Positions 10,672-19,143 of a stretch of DNA of 64,000 nucleotides are shown in pieces; the first letter of the stretch is position 1; each line of letters begins with the position of its first letter. Below the pieces are notes generated by a model that had not been told where the DNA came from, did not search any database, and worked only from the letters and a program-made list of their open reading frames with translations. The position numbers were made by a program, and so were the translations under genes. Origin of the DNA: Sorangium cellulosum So0157-2 (GTDB taxonomy: Bacteria; Myxococcota_A; Polyangia; Polyangiales; Polyangiaceae); contig NC_021658.1 in the NCBI RefSeq assembly GCF_000418325.1, forward strand, positions 7,640,001 through 7,704,000, given 5' to 3'.

Positions 10672-11844
10672 TCAGCACGCGACGTCGCCCTCGAAGAACC
10701 GCGCGAACGCGGGCGGAAGCGCCGCGGCGCCGCCCTCGGCGAGCGGCGGGCGCGCGCTCGAGAGCGTCTGCCAGAGGAGGATCGTCTCCCCCGGGTGATC
10801 CCGCCCGATCTCGCGCAGCGCGACGAGCGCCTTGGCGCTGTACGTGATCTCCCCCGGGACGCCGATCAGCCGCTCCACCTCGGGGATCGCGGCGATCGAC
10901 GCGGGGGTCGGCGCGCCGTAGCCGGGGCCGATCGCGCGGTGATCGATCGCGAAGCGGACGGGCGGGAGCCGCCGCCGGGTGAAGCGCGGGGCGCGCCGGG
11001 CGAGGAGGCGCTCCATGCTGCCGACCTCGTAGCGGACGACGGCGCGGTTCGAGGCGACGCGCTCGGTGATGCGCACGCCGACGATCGTGGTCGGCCACCC
11101 GAGCATCGCCGCGCCGAGCGCGAGCCCCGCCAGCGTCCCGCCCGTCCCCGAGGGGACGACGATGCGATCGGGGCGCGGCGCCTCGCCGCGCCGGACCTGC
11201 TCGGCGAGCTCGAGCATCGCGTCGACGTAGCCGAGGCACGGCAGCGCGGCCGAGGCGCCGGGCAGGATGAAGTAGGGCCGATCGGCCCGGCGCAGCGCCC
11301 GGATCGCCCGCACCGCGGTGGTCGCGTACCCGCCGCCGTGGACGAGCTCGGCGCCGCTGGCCGCGCCGGCGAGGAGCGCGTCGCGGCCGAAGCGGGTGAT
11401 CGGCTGGTCGAACAGGACCGCGGTGACGGCGAAGCCGAGCGCCCGGCCGAAGAGGGCCGTGGCCGTGACCTGCGTCGACGCCAGCCCGCCGACCGTGACG
11501 AGCGTCCTCGCCCCGCGCCGCTCCGCGTCCGCGAGCAGGAACTCGAAGCGCCGCACCTTGTTGCCGCCGTAGAGCGGCGAGATCCGGTCGTCGCGCTTGA
11601 CCCAGACGCCGCCGCGGCCGAGGTAGCCCTCGATCGCCGCGCAGGGGACGACCGGCGTCGGCGCGTGCGCGAGCGGGCGCCAGGGGATCTGCCCCGCGAG
11701 CTCGGGCAGCTCGGCGAAGAGCGGCAGCTCGCGCGACGCGGGCAGGAAGCCCGGGGTCGCGCCGGCGACGCCCGCCGCGCCGTCGATGCCCGCCGCGCCG
11801 GTTGCCCCGGCGCGGTCGGCCCGCCCCTCCTCGTCGCTCGCCAC
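10672..11844 (-). CDS. PLP-dependent ACC deaminase/D-cysteine desulfhydrase family protein
   Basis: A fold-type II PLP enzyme of 390 residues. GGNKVRRFEFLL contains the probable Schiff-base lysine (Lys96), and PSGTGGTLAGLALG is the phosphate-binding loop. Members deaminate 1-aminocyclopropane-1-carboxylate or desulfurate D-cysteine; the sequence alone does not choose between them. The first 35 residues are an Ala/Gly-rich tail of uncertain translation. The GTG start at 11844 abuts an iterated GAGGGGC repeat resembling stacked ribosome binding sites. The upstream gene, 11882-12844, lies 37 bases away on the same strand, so the two probably form an operon. Confidence 0.85.
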   Translation of the reverse strand: MASDEEGRADRAGATGAAGIDGAAGVAGATPGFLPASRELPLFAELPELAGQIPWRPLAHAPTPVVPCAAIEGYLGRGGVWVKRDDRISPLYGGNKVRRFEFLLADAERRGARTLVTVGGLASTQVTATALFGRALGFAVTAVLFDQPITRFGRDALLAGAASGAELVHGGGYATTAVRAIRALRRADRPYFILPGASAALPCLGYVDAMLELAEQVRRGEAPRPDRIVVPSGTGGTLAGLALGAAMLGWPTTIVGVRITERVASNRAVVRYEVGSMERLLARRAPRFTRRRLPPVRFAIDHRAIGPGYGAPTPASIAAIPEVERLIGVPGEITYSAKALVALREIGRDHPGETILLWQTLSSARPPLAEGGAAALPPAFARFFEGDVAC

Positions 11845-11878
11845 CCCTCGCCCCTCGCCCCTCGCCCCTCGCCCCTCG
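11844..11878. repeat. Five tandem copies of a 7-mer, SD-like on the minus strand
   Basis: cccctcg repeated five times exactly. On the minus strand this reads CGAGGGG five times and fills nearly the whole gap between the diiron-protein gene and the GTG start of the PLP-enzyme gene. Each copy is a plausible ribosome binding sequence. Because the unit is 7 bases, copy-number change would alter the spacing to the start codon. Confidence 0.9.
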
Positions 11879-11881
11879 CGC

Positions 11882-12844
11882 TCAGGCGCGCGCCGCCGCG
11901 CCGTGCCCCGCCGACGGGCCGCCCGGCCCCGCCTGCTCGCCGGCGTCGCCGGGATCGTCCTCCGCCCCGGCGCCGAGCCGGCCGCCGCGCACGACCAGCG
12001 GATCGCGGAGGTACGTGTCGGTCAGCCGCTTCGGGCCCGCGAGGCCGAGCAGCCGGAGCGGCAAGAGGAGCACCGAGAGCACCCACGACGCGAGGCCGAG
12101 CGCGAGCTTGCCCGCGTACGCCTCCGCCACGAGCGCGAGCTTGCGGGCGGCCGACATCGACGAGATCGGCGCGTCGGTCAGGCCGATGCGCATCAGCCGG
12201 AGCTCCGCGATCCGCACGGAGTGGCGCACCAGGTCGGGCAGGCGCCGGAGCGCCGGGTGGTCCATCGGCAGGCGCTTCTTCATGAACGCCTCGAGCCGCG
12301 ACACGCCCCAGAGCGACACGAGCGCGAGGCCGAGCAGCCGCCGCCGGAGCGCGGGCCGCCCCGCGATCGCCTTCCTCGTCTGCTGCTCGCCGAAGTCGAC
12401 GTGGCGCTCCTCCTGCCGCACGCCCCGCTTCAGGATCGCGACGATCTCCGGCTCGTCCACGGTGTCGATCATCGCGTAGAACGCCTGGAGGACGAGGCCC
12501 TCGCCGAGGGCCATCTCGAGGGCGACGTGCTCGGACCAGTCGCCGCCCATGAGGCCGGTGGCGAGGAAGCGCACGCTCCAGGCGGCCTTCTCCGGCGGCG
12601 CGCCGAGGATCTCGAGGATGCGGAGGAAGTTGCCGACGTGCTGGAACTCCTCGACGGCCTGGCGCGCGAGGAAGCGCGCGGACTCGAGATCCGGCGCGTT
12701 GTAGAGCCAGTGGCCGATCTGGACGCCGGTGATCTCGCCGTAGAGGAACTGCTGGACGGCCCAGACGATGACGTCCTTGTCCTTGACGGGATCGAGCTTG
12801 GCGCCCTGGAAATCGAACGCCATCTCTTCGCGGGTCACCAGCAT
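11882..12844 (-). CDS. Ferritin-like diiron protein
   Basis: A mostly helical protein of 320 residues. EEFQH (about 65-69) and QEERH (about 144-148), with earlier and intervening glutamates, form two ExxH-type motifs typical of ferritin-like di-iron carboxylate proteins. A hydrophobic stretch (LASWVLSVLLLPLRLLGL) near residue 265 suggests membrane contact. The C-terminus is a low-complexity Gly/Ala tail. The ATG at 12844 has GGAGG eight bases upstream. Such proteins include oxidases, hydroxylases and desaturases; the substrate is unknown. It is followed in operon by the PLP enzyme and divergent from serC. Confidence 0.75.
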   Translation of the reverse strand: MLVTREEMAFDFQGAKLDPVKDKDVIVWAVQQFLYGEITGVQIGHWLYNAPDLESARFLARQAVEEFQHVGNFLRILEILGAPPEKAAWSVRFLATGLMGGDWSEHVALEMALGEGLVLQAFYAMIDTVDEPEIVAILKRGVRQEERHVDFGEQQTRKAIAGRPALRRRLLGLALVSLWGVSRLEAFMKKRLPMDHPALRRLPDLVRHSVRIAELRLMRIGLTDAPISSMSAARKLALVAEAYAGKLALGLASWVLSVLLLPLRLLGLAGPKRLTDTYLRDPLVVRGGRLGAGAEDDPGDAGEQAGPGGPSAGHGAAARA

Positions 12845-13061
12845 CGATCGGCCTCCAGAGCGATGAATTTAGCCCAGATCGCGGCCCCGGGCAGGCCCGA
12901 GGCGCGCGGGCCCGGCGACCGAGCCCACCGAGCCTACCGCCCGAGCGCCCGCCGCGCCCGGGCTCCGGCTCGGCCCGCCCGGGCGGAGCCGGCGTCCGCC
13001 GTGGTATACGGCCGCGGCGGCGGCATCAGGAGCCGCCGACTCGAACCTCAGGAGAAGCACC

Positions 13062-14147
13062 ATGGCGCGCGTCCACAACTTCAACGCCGGCCCAGCCGGG
13101 CTCCCCCTCCCCGCCCTCGAGCGCGCTCAGCGCGAGCTCATCGACTTCGAGGGGACGGGCATGTCGATCATGGAGCACAGCCACCGCGGCAAGGCGTTCG
13201 ATGCGGTGCACAACGAGGCGATCGCGCTGCTCCGGCAGCTGCTCGGCCTCTCGGACGACTACCACGTGCTGTTCATGCAGGGCGGCGCGGCCATGCAGTT
13301 CGCCGTCGTGCCGATGAACCTCCTGCCGCCCGGCAGGAGCGCCGACTACATCCTCACGGGCGGCTGGTCCGAGAAGGCCCTGGAGGAGGCGAAGCGCGTC
13401 GGCGCCGTCCGCGTCGCCGCGAGCACCGCGGTCGACAAGCGCTACACCCGCATCCCCCACCAGAGCGAGCTCTCGCTCGACCCGAACGCCGCGTATGTCC
13501 ACATGACGACGAACAACACGCTGTTCGGGACGCAATGGCACTGGCTGCCCGAGACCGGCAACGTGCCGCTCGTCGCCGACATGTCGTCCGACATCCTGTG
13601 GCGAAAAATGGATATGTCCAGGTTTGCCCTGATTTACGCGGGCGCCCAGAAGAACATCGGGCCGAGCGGGATCACGGTCGTGATCGCCCGCAAGGACATC
13701 GTTGACAGCGGGCGAAAAGACATTCCCGTCATTTTCCGTTATGCCACTTACGCTGCCAACAACTCGCTCTACAACACACCTCCGACATTCGCAATCTACC
13801 TCATGCGCAACGTGCTCGCGTATACGCTTGAGATCGGTGGGCTCGAGGAGGTCGAGCGACGGAATCGCAAGAAGGGTGAGCTGCTGTACGAAACCCTCGA
13901 CGCGCACCCGGATGTGTTCCGGGCCCCGGTCGAGAAGGAGAGCCGCTCGTTCATGAACGTGGTGTTCCGGCTGGCCAGCGAGGAGATGGAAAAACGCTTC
14001 GTCGCGGAGGCGGCAAAGGAGGGTATGGTGGGGCTCGCCGGACACAGGTCGACCGGGGGTATCCGGGTTTCGATCTACAACGCAGTATCCGTTGAATCGG
14101 TGGAGCGCCTTACGGCGTTCATGCGGGACTTCGCCAAGAGGGCCTGA
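13062..14147 (+). CDS. serC: Phosphoserine aminotransferase
   Basis: Converts 3-phosphohydroxypyruvate and glutamate to phosphoserine (serine and pyridoxal phosphate synthesis). At 361 residues it has the normal length. NFNAGPAGLP at the N-terminus, MEHSHRGK, FMQGGAAMQF, HMTTNNTLFGTQW and the PLP lysine in YAGAQKNIGPSG (Lys197) are all family signatures. The ATG has AGGAG at good spacing. The second half (from about 13,590) uses noticeably more A/T-ending codons than the first half and the neighbours, suggesting mosaic ancestry. The frame is intact. Confidence 0.97.
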   Translation: MARVHNFNAGPAGLPLPALERAQRELIDFEGTGMSIMEHSHRGKAFDAVHNEAIALLRQLLGLSDDYHVLFMQGGAAMQFAVVPMNLLPPGRSADYILTGGWSEKALEEAKRVGAVRVAASTAVDKRYTRIPHQSELSLDPNAAYVHMTTNNTLFGTQWHWLPETGNVPLVADMSSDILWRKMDMSRFALIYAGAQKNIGPSGITVVIARKDIVDSGRKDIPVIFRYATYAANNSLYNTPPTFAIYLMRNVLAYTLEIGGLEEVERRNRKKGELLYETLDAHPDVFRAPVEKESRSFMNVVFRLASEEMEKRFVAEAAKEGMVGLAGHRSTGGIRVSIYNAVSVESVERLTAFMRDFAKRA

Positions 14148-14287
14148 TCGCGCTGGGAACACGACATTCTCTGTATTTCCAGGTTCGCCCAGGTTTCCAC
14201 CTGCGTCTCCGGCGAACCTCCCCTCAATTCGTCGCGTCCCAACCTTCAGCCCGCTTGACGTTGTTCCGCCCGGTACAACAGGCCCCC

Positions 14288-14314
14288 GCGGAAAGGGCCT
14301 GTCGGCCTTTCCGC
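14288..14314 (+). terminator. Hairpin downstream of serC
   Basis: gcggaaagg pairs perfectly with cctttccgc around a 9-base loop, about 140 bases after the serC stop. It lacks a T-tract. It may be the serC transcript end or part of the leader of the following gene. Confidence 0.4.
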
Positions 14315-14318
14315 AGCT

Positions 14319-14466
14319 GGGAGGGAGGCGGTGAACGCCGCTTCCCGCTCGGCGCCGGGAGGGGATGGCGAACGCTGAATCCCCGACCGGAACCCGGGAG
14401 GGGACGGCCATGCCGGCCTCGGACCCGCCCGGGAGGGGACGGCGAGCGCCGCCCCCTCCCGGCTCA
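14319..14466. repeat. Four degenerate units of about 38 bases
   Basis: Four copies of a unit beginning gggagggga(c/t)ggc start at 14319, 14357, 14396 and 14431. Each is followed by a short self-complementary stretch (such as cggcgagcgccg). The array sits between serC and the KGG-repeat gene, within a 368-base gap without other genes. Its function is unknown; a structured leader for the downstream gene is possible. Confidence 0.65.
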
Positions 14467-14515
14467 GAGGCCCCGTTCGGAGACCTGAATCGAGCGAGCC
14501 AACCGTAAGGAGAGG

Positions 14516-14980
14516 ATGATGGCGAGCATGGATGATCGTGGGATGATTTCCAGGAGTGAGGAGGACCAGGAGGAGAGAGGGGCCTCGCCGAGCGAGCCCC
14601 CGCCTTCGTCAGCCGCGCAGAAGCAGGCAAATGAGCGGCAGCAGCGTGGGTTTGCCGCCATGGATGAGGAGCGTCAGCGCAAGATCGCCAGCAAGGGCGG
14701 GAAGGCAGCCCACGAGAAAGGCACGGCCCACGAGTTCACGCGCGACGAGGCCCGTGCCGCCGGCAAGAAGGGCGGTGAGGTCGTCAGCCAGAACCGCAAG
14801 CACATGGCCGAGATCGGTCGCCGGGGCGGCGAGCGCGTGAGCCAGGACCGGGCTCACATGGCCGAGATCGGCCGCAAGGGCGGCGAGGCCGTGAGCGGCG
14901 ACCGCCAGCACATGGCCGAGATCGGTCGCCGGGGTGGCGAGTCGCGGGGAGATCAGCCGCGGGAGAATCAGCCGCGTTGA
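14516..14980 (+). CDS. KGG-repeat stress-induced protein
   Basis: A hydrophilic 154-residue protein. After a disordered N-terminus comes a classic KGG module (IASKGGKAAHEKGTAHEFT, then EARAAGKKGGE). Three tandem 18-residue units of the type HMAEIGRRGGExVSxDR follow, encoded by near-identical 54-base repeats. KGG proteins (Con-10/YciG-like) are general stress proteins of largely unknown biochemistry, probably intrinsically disordered and nucleic-acid interacting. aaggag precedes two adjacent ATGs (14516, 14519). Confidence 0.9.
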   Translation: MMASMDDRGMISRSEEDQEERGASPSEPPPSSAAQKQANERQQRGFAAMDEERQRKIASKGGKAAHEKGTAHEFTRDEARAAGKKGGEVVSQNRKHMAEIGRRGGERVSQDRAHMAEIGRKGGEAVSGDRQHMAEIGRRGGESRGDQPRENQPR

Positions 14981-15086
14981 TCGAGGGGGGCGAGCGGCCC
15001 GGCGCCGAGGCGCCGGGCCAGCCGTCTGCACGCTTGCGCGGTCCACGGCCCGGGGCTCCCGGCCGTGGCCGCAAGGTGCGTCTCCG

Positions 15087-16031
15087 TCAGCTCGGCGCGA
15101 TCGCGCCCAGCGAGACGTCGCTCGGCGTCTCCTTCGGGCCGGGGATCCACTCCTCGTCCGGCTCTTCCTGCGGGAGCACGACCGGGGCGCCGTCGTAGCG
15201 CAGGCGCTTGCCGGGCCAGACGAAGGTGCGGAACAGGTAGGCGAGGAGCGAGGGCTGGTCGAGGTTCGGGTGGATGAACGGCGCCACGCGCCTCGCGTGC
15301 TCGGCCGGCAAGAGGCTCCAGTGGAGGCCGGGCTCCATGTGGTGGATGGAGTGGTAGCCGTTGTTGTACGTCCACCAGTTGACCAGCCGGCCGACGAAGT
15401 TGCGCGAGTGGTCGTACTCGCTGTCCTCGTCGCAGCCGTCGTGCTGGAGGTAGTTCATCGTGACGATCCCCCACGCGGCGTACTGGTGCGGGATCAGCAC
15501 GTAGATGATGAATTTCTTCCAGTCGAGCGCGAGCAGGGCGCCCATCGCGCCGAGGAACACCGCCGACTCGAGGAGCATCTGCCGGAACCACGGCGGGTTG
15601 CGCCGGTACATCGCCTTGAAGTAGCGCATGTCGGCGGGCAGGATGTCCCGGACCACGCGGCTCATGAAGAGGAGCCCGTTCAAGAGGTTCCAGCGATAGC
15701 GCACCTTCGTCGTGCGCATCACGTCGCGCCGCGACTGCGTGTACTTGTGATGGCTGAGGTTGTGGCCGGGCACGTAGGCGCTGACCGGGTGCCCGTACGT
15801 GAGCGTGAGCGCGACCTGGAACGCGCGGTTCATCCACCGCCGCCGGAAGACCGGGCAATGGACCGAGTTGTGGGTCGCGACGGCGCCGAGGAACGAGAAC
15901 ACGCACGTCATCGCGAGGAGCGGAATCGCGAGCCAGAGCGCGCGCGGCGCGTAGACCCATTGCACCGCCACGAGGGCGAAATAGGTCGCGACGAAGAGGA
16001 GCGTCTTGATGTCGGCGCGGTAGCGGAGCAT
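15087..16031 (-). CDS. Membrane fatty acid desaturase
   Basis: A 314-residue membrane protein with hydrophobic segments near 10-50 and 150-195. The three histidine clusters of the membrane diiron desaturase family are visible: HNSVH (54-58), HNLSHHKY (90-97) and HSIHHMEPG near residue 225. These bind the two irons that introduce a double bond into acyl lipids. The substrate and position of the double bond cannot be told; sphingolipid and carotenoid modifying relatives share these boxes. It appears monocistronic and convergent with the KGG gene. Confidence 0.88.
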   Translation of the reverse strand: MLRYRADIKTLLFVATYFALVAVQWVYAPRALWLAIPLLAMTCVFSFLGAVATHNSVHCPVFRRRWMNRAFQVALTLTYGHPVSAYVPGHNLSHHKYTQSRRDVMRTTKVRYRWNLLNGLLFMSRVVRDILPADMRYFKAMYRRNPPWFRQMLLESAVFLGAMGALLALDWKKFIIYVLIPHQYAAWGIVTMNYLQHDGCDEDSEYDHSRNFVGRLVNWWTYNNGYHSIHHMEPGLHWSLLPAEHARRVAPFIHPNLDQPSLLAYLFRTFVWPGKRLRYDGAPVVLPQEEPDEEWIPGPKETPSDVSLGAIAPS

Positions 16032-16423
16032 GGCTGTTCTTCACGGGTGCGAGGGCCCCGCGCGCCGGACAGACCGGCAGCGCGGCGGGCGCTGGCCAGT
16101 CCGAACGGGCGCGGCGGCCCGTCATCCATCGTCTCGGCCCCCTTCGTACCGCATTTCGTCACAGCCGGAAGCCCCGAAGTTGTATTCCGACGGGCGCTGC
16201 GCGCCGTCGCGCGCGACACGCGTGTTTCACGCCGATGTCCCGCGCGCGGTGCGATCGACGCTACGCACCTCGCGCCGGAGATCGCCCCGGGCGCGGACGT
16301 GGTTCCGCGGGCGCTCTGCGGAGCGCGGCGGCGCGCTCCGGCGCGCTCCGGCGCGCTCCGGCGCGGGTTCGGCGGGCATGGCTCGCGCTTGACGATCCCT
16401 GCGCGAACCGCCAACGTGGCCGC
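16032..16423. other. Intergenic stretch with 10-base tandem repeat
   Basis: A 392-base gap between the divergent desaturase and ureohydrolase genes. Positions 16331-16360 are three exact copies of gcgcgctccg. I see no RNA gene and no convincing small gene. Promoters for both genes must lie here but I cannot place them. Confidence 0.5.
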
Positions 16424-17482
16424 GTGAGCTCATCCCCTCTCGGTTTCGATCCGAACGGCCCCGCGGTCGGCCACGGGATCTACGGGCTGCCGCACACCGC
16501 CGAGGACGCTCGGGTGGTCCTCATCCCGGTGCCCTGGGAGCCGACGGTGTCCTACCGCCGCGGCGCCGCCAAGGGGCCGGCGGCGATCCTGCGGGCCAGC
16601 CGGCAGATCGACCTCTTCGACCTGCACACGGGCCGGCCGTACGAGCAGGGCATCGCGATGCTCGACGTCGACCCGGACATCGTCCGCTGGAACGCGGAGG
16701 CGTGCGCGGCCGCCGAGCCGGTGATCGCGGCGCAGGGCGAGGTCGCCGGCGACCGGGACCTGGAGGCGCGGCTCGCGGCGGTGAACGCGCTGTCGCGCCG
16801 GCTGAACGAGCGCGTCGCCGAGATCGCGAAGCGGTGGATGGAGCGGGGCAAGCTGGTCGGGCTGGTGGGCGGCGACCACTCCGCGCCCTACGGCACGATC
16901 GCGGCGCACGCCGAGCGCTACCCCGGGATGGGGATCCTCCACGTCGACGCGCACGCCGACCTGCGCGATGCGTACGAGGGGTTCACCGACTCCCACGCTT
17001 CGATCATGCGCAACGTCGCGACCCGGCACCCGAAGATCTCGCGGATCGTCCAGGTCGGGCTGCGCGACATGAGCGAGGACGAGCTCCGGTTCATCCGCGA
17101 GTCGAACGGCCGCGTGGTCGCGCACGTCGACGCCGCGATCGCCGATCGGCTCTTCGAGGGCGAGCCGTTCCACCTGATCGCCGACGCGATCGTGGAGGAC
17201 CTCCCGGACGACGTCTACGTGACCTTCGACATCGACGGGCTCGATCCGACGCTGTGCCCGAGCACCGGCACGCCCGTGCCCGGGGGCCTGTCGTTCCAGC
17301 AGGCCGTCGCGCTGATCGGCCGCATCCACAGGAGCGGCCGCCGCATCGTCGGCTTCGACCTGAACGAGGTCGCCCCCAAGGACGACCACGACGAGTGGGA
17401 CGGCAACGTCGGCGCCCGCCTGCTCTACAAGCTGATCGGCTTCACGCTGCTCTCGCAGGACAACGCCCAGAACAATCGTTAG
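16424..17482 (+). CDS. Ureohydrolase, agmatinase/arginase family
   Basis: A manganese-dependent hydrolase releasing urea from a guanidino compound. Metal-binding signatures are intact: GGDHSAPYG, DAHADLRDAYEG and DIDGLDP, with TPVPGGLSFQQA following. The agmatinase branch (polyamine synthesis) is the closest resemblance, but formimidoylglutamase and guanidinobutyrase share these motifs. The GTG at 16424 gives 352 residues. There is no clear ribosome binding site, and the frame is open further upstream through low-complexity sequence, so the start is tentative. Confidence 0.88.
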   Translation: MSSSPLGFDPNGPAVGHGIYGLPHTAEDARVVLIPVPWEPTVSYRRGAAKGPAAILRASRQIDLFDLHTGRPYEQGIAMLDVDPDIVRWNAEACAAAEPVIAAQGEVAGDRDLEARLAAVNALSRRLNERVAEIAKRWMERGKLVGLVGGDHSAPYGTIAAHAERYPGMGILHVDAHADLRDAYEGFTDSHASIMRNVATRHPKISRIVQVGLRDMSEDELRFIRESNGRVVAHVDAAIADRLFEGEPFHLIADAIVEDLPDDVYVTFDIDGLDPTLCPSTGTPVPGGLSFQQAVALIGRIHRSGRRIVGFDLNEVAPKDDHDEWDGNVGARLLYKLIGFTLLSQDNAQNNR

Positions 17483-17521
17483 GGCGGCGCTGGGAGGCGG
17501 CGTGGCGCCGATCTGGAATGA

Positions 17522-18904
17522 TCAGGTCAGGGCGCGGCGGTAGGTCTCTATCGCGAGGTGCACGTCGAGGGTGCCGGCCATCTCGCGGCAGGAGTGCATG
17601 CTCAGCATCGGCGCGCCGACGTCGACCGTGGCCATGCCGAGCGCGGCCGCGGTGATCGGGCCGATCGTGCTGCCGCACGGGAGGTCGCTGCGCACGACGA
17701 AGCGCTGCGGGGCGTAGCCCGCGTCGTGGCAGTGCGCCTCGAGCTCCGCCGCCGTCGCGCCGTCGGTCGCGTAGGACTGGTTCGCGTTCGACTTGATCAC
17801 GAGCCCGCGGTTGACCTGCGGGGCGTGGCGCGGCTCGTGCTGGTCCGCGTAGTTCGGGTGCACCGCGTGGGCCATGTCCGCCGAGACGAGCAGCGAGCCC
17901 GCCATCGCCCGGGCGAACGCCTGCGGCTCGCGCGCCGGGAACGTGTCGACGATCCGCGCGAGCACGTCGCGCAGCACGCTGCCCGCCGCGCCCACCGCGC
18001 TCCGGCTGCCGCACTCCTCGTGGTCGTAGAGCGCGATGACCCGCGTCGCCGCGCCGGGAGCGCCCGCGCCGATCAGCGCGGCCGTCGCGGCGTGGCAGCT
18101 CGCGAGGTTGTCCAGGCGGGACGCGAAGATGAACTCGTCGGCGAGCCCGCCGATCGACGCCCTGAGCGTGTCGTACAGGCAGAGATCGAAGCCGAGGACG
18201 GCGTCGCGCGGCGCGTCGACCGCGCGCGCGAGCAGGGCGCTCAGGTCCGCCTCGCGGCCGAGGCCGATCACGGGGGCGAGGTGCTTCTGCGCGTTCAGCA
18301 CGAGCCCCTCGGAGTTGACCCCGCGGTTCAGGTGGATCGCGAGGTTCGGGACGCGCGCGACGGGGCGGCCGAGGTCGACGAGGTGGCGCTCGACCCGGCC
18401 GTCCCTGCGGATGTGGACGCGGCCGGCCACGCTGAGGTCGCGATCGAGCCAGGTCGAGTACAGCACGCCGCCGTAGACCTCGACCCCGAGCTGCTGGTAG
18501 CCGCTCCGCGAGAGCTCGGCGCTCGGCTTCACCCGGAGGTTCGGCGAGTCGGTGTGCGCGCCGATGACACGGAAGCCGCCGACCGCCGGGTGCTCGGCCC
18601 CGGCGACGAACGCGACGATCGTCGACCCGCCCCGGATGACGTAGCGGCGATCGCCCGGCGCGATCGCCCACGCGTCGCGCTCCCCGAGCTCCGAGAAGCC
18701 CGCCGCCGCGAGCCGCGAGGCGACCTCTCGGACGGCGTGGTACGGCGTCGGCGAGCGATCGATGAAGGCGCAGAGGTCGCGCGCGGCCAGGGCGCCGCGC
18801 TCGCGCAGCGCCGACATCTCGTCGGCGCTCTTCGCGAAGCGCTCGCCAAGGTCGGTCGAGGGCTTGGGATCGCCTGGGCGATCGAGGATCTCGGGGGTCG
18901 TCAT
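17522..18904 (-). CDS. apeB: M18 family aminopeptidase
   Basis: A co-catalytic zinc aminopeptidase (460 residues) removing N-terminal, often acidic, residues. Landmarks: GAHTDSPNLRVKP, SRLDNLAS, DHEECGS, HPNYADQHEP, DLPCGSTIGP and GAPMLSMHSCREM, which carry the zinc ligands and the catalytic glutamate. These match the M18 family throughout its length. The protein is cytoplasmic with no signal peptide. It is convergent with the ureohydrolase gene and divergent from pyrD across a 239-base, very G/C-rich gap with repeated gcgcgac. Confidence 0.95.
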   Translation of the reverse strand: MTTPEILDRPGDPKPSTDLGERFAKSADEMSALRERGALAARDLCAFIDRSPTPYHAVREVASRLAAAGFSELGERDAWAIAPGDRRYVIRGGSTIVAFVAGAEHPAVGGFRVIGAHTDSPNLRVKPSAELSRSGYQQLGVEVYGGVLYSTWLDRDLSVAGRVHIRRDGRVERHLVDLGRPVARVPNLAIHLNRGVNSEGLVLNAQKHLAPVIGLGREADLSALLARAVDAPRDAVLGFDLCLYDTLRASIGGLADEFIFASRLDNLASCHAATAALIGAGAPGAATRVIALYDHEECGSRSAVGAAGSVLRDVLARIVDTFPAREPQAFARAMAGSLLVSADMAHAVHPNYADQHEPRHAPQVNRGLVIKSNANQSYATDGATAAELEAHCHDAGYAPQRFVVRSDLPCGSTIGPITAAALGMATVDVGAPMLSMHSCREMAGTLDVHLAIETYRRALT

Positions 18905-19143
18905 GAGGTGGGGGCGCCGAGTCTAGCAGAGCCTCCGCGCGCCCCGCGCGACGCGCGACGCGCGCTCGCCTTGCCGCGCCCGCGCTCGACGCGCGCTCGG
19001 TCCGCGCCCGCGCGCGGCCAGGCGAGCCCGTCGCGCGCGCTCGCGCCGACATGGCGGCCCACGCGGCCTTTGCGCCATGGTATCGCCCACCGCCGCGCCG
19101 CGCCGGACCCTCCGGCCCCGCGCCGCAACGGAGACGCGCCCCG

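Noticed and set aside
14319..14466. CRISPR-like array
   Set aside because: Units vary in length and sequence along their whole length, and there are no cas genes.
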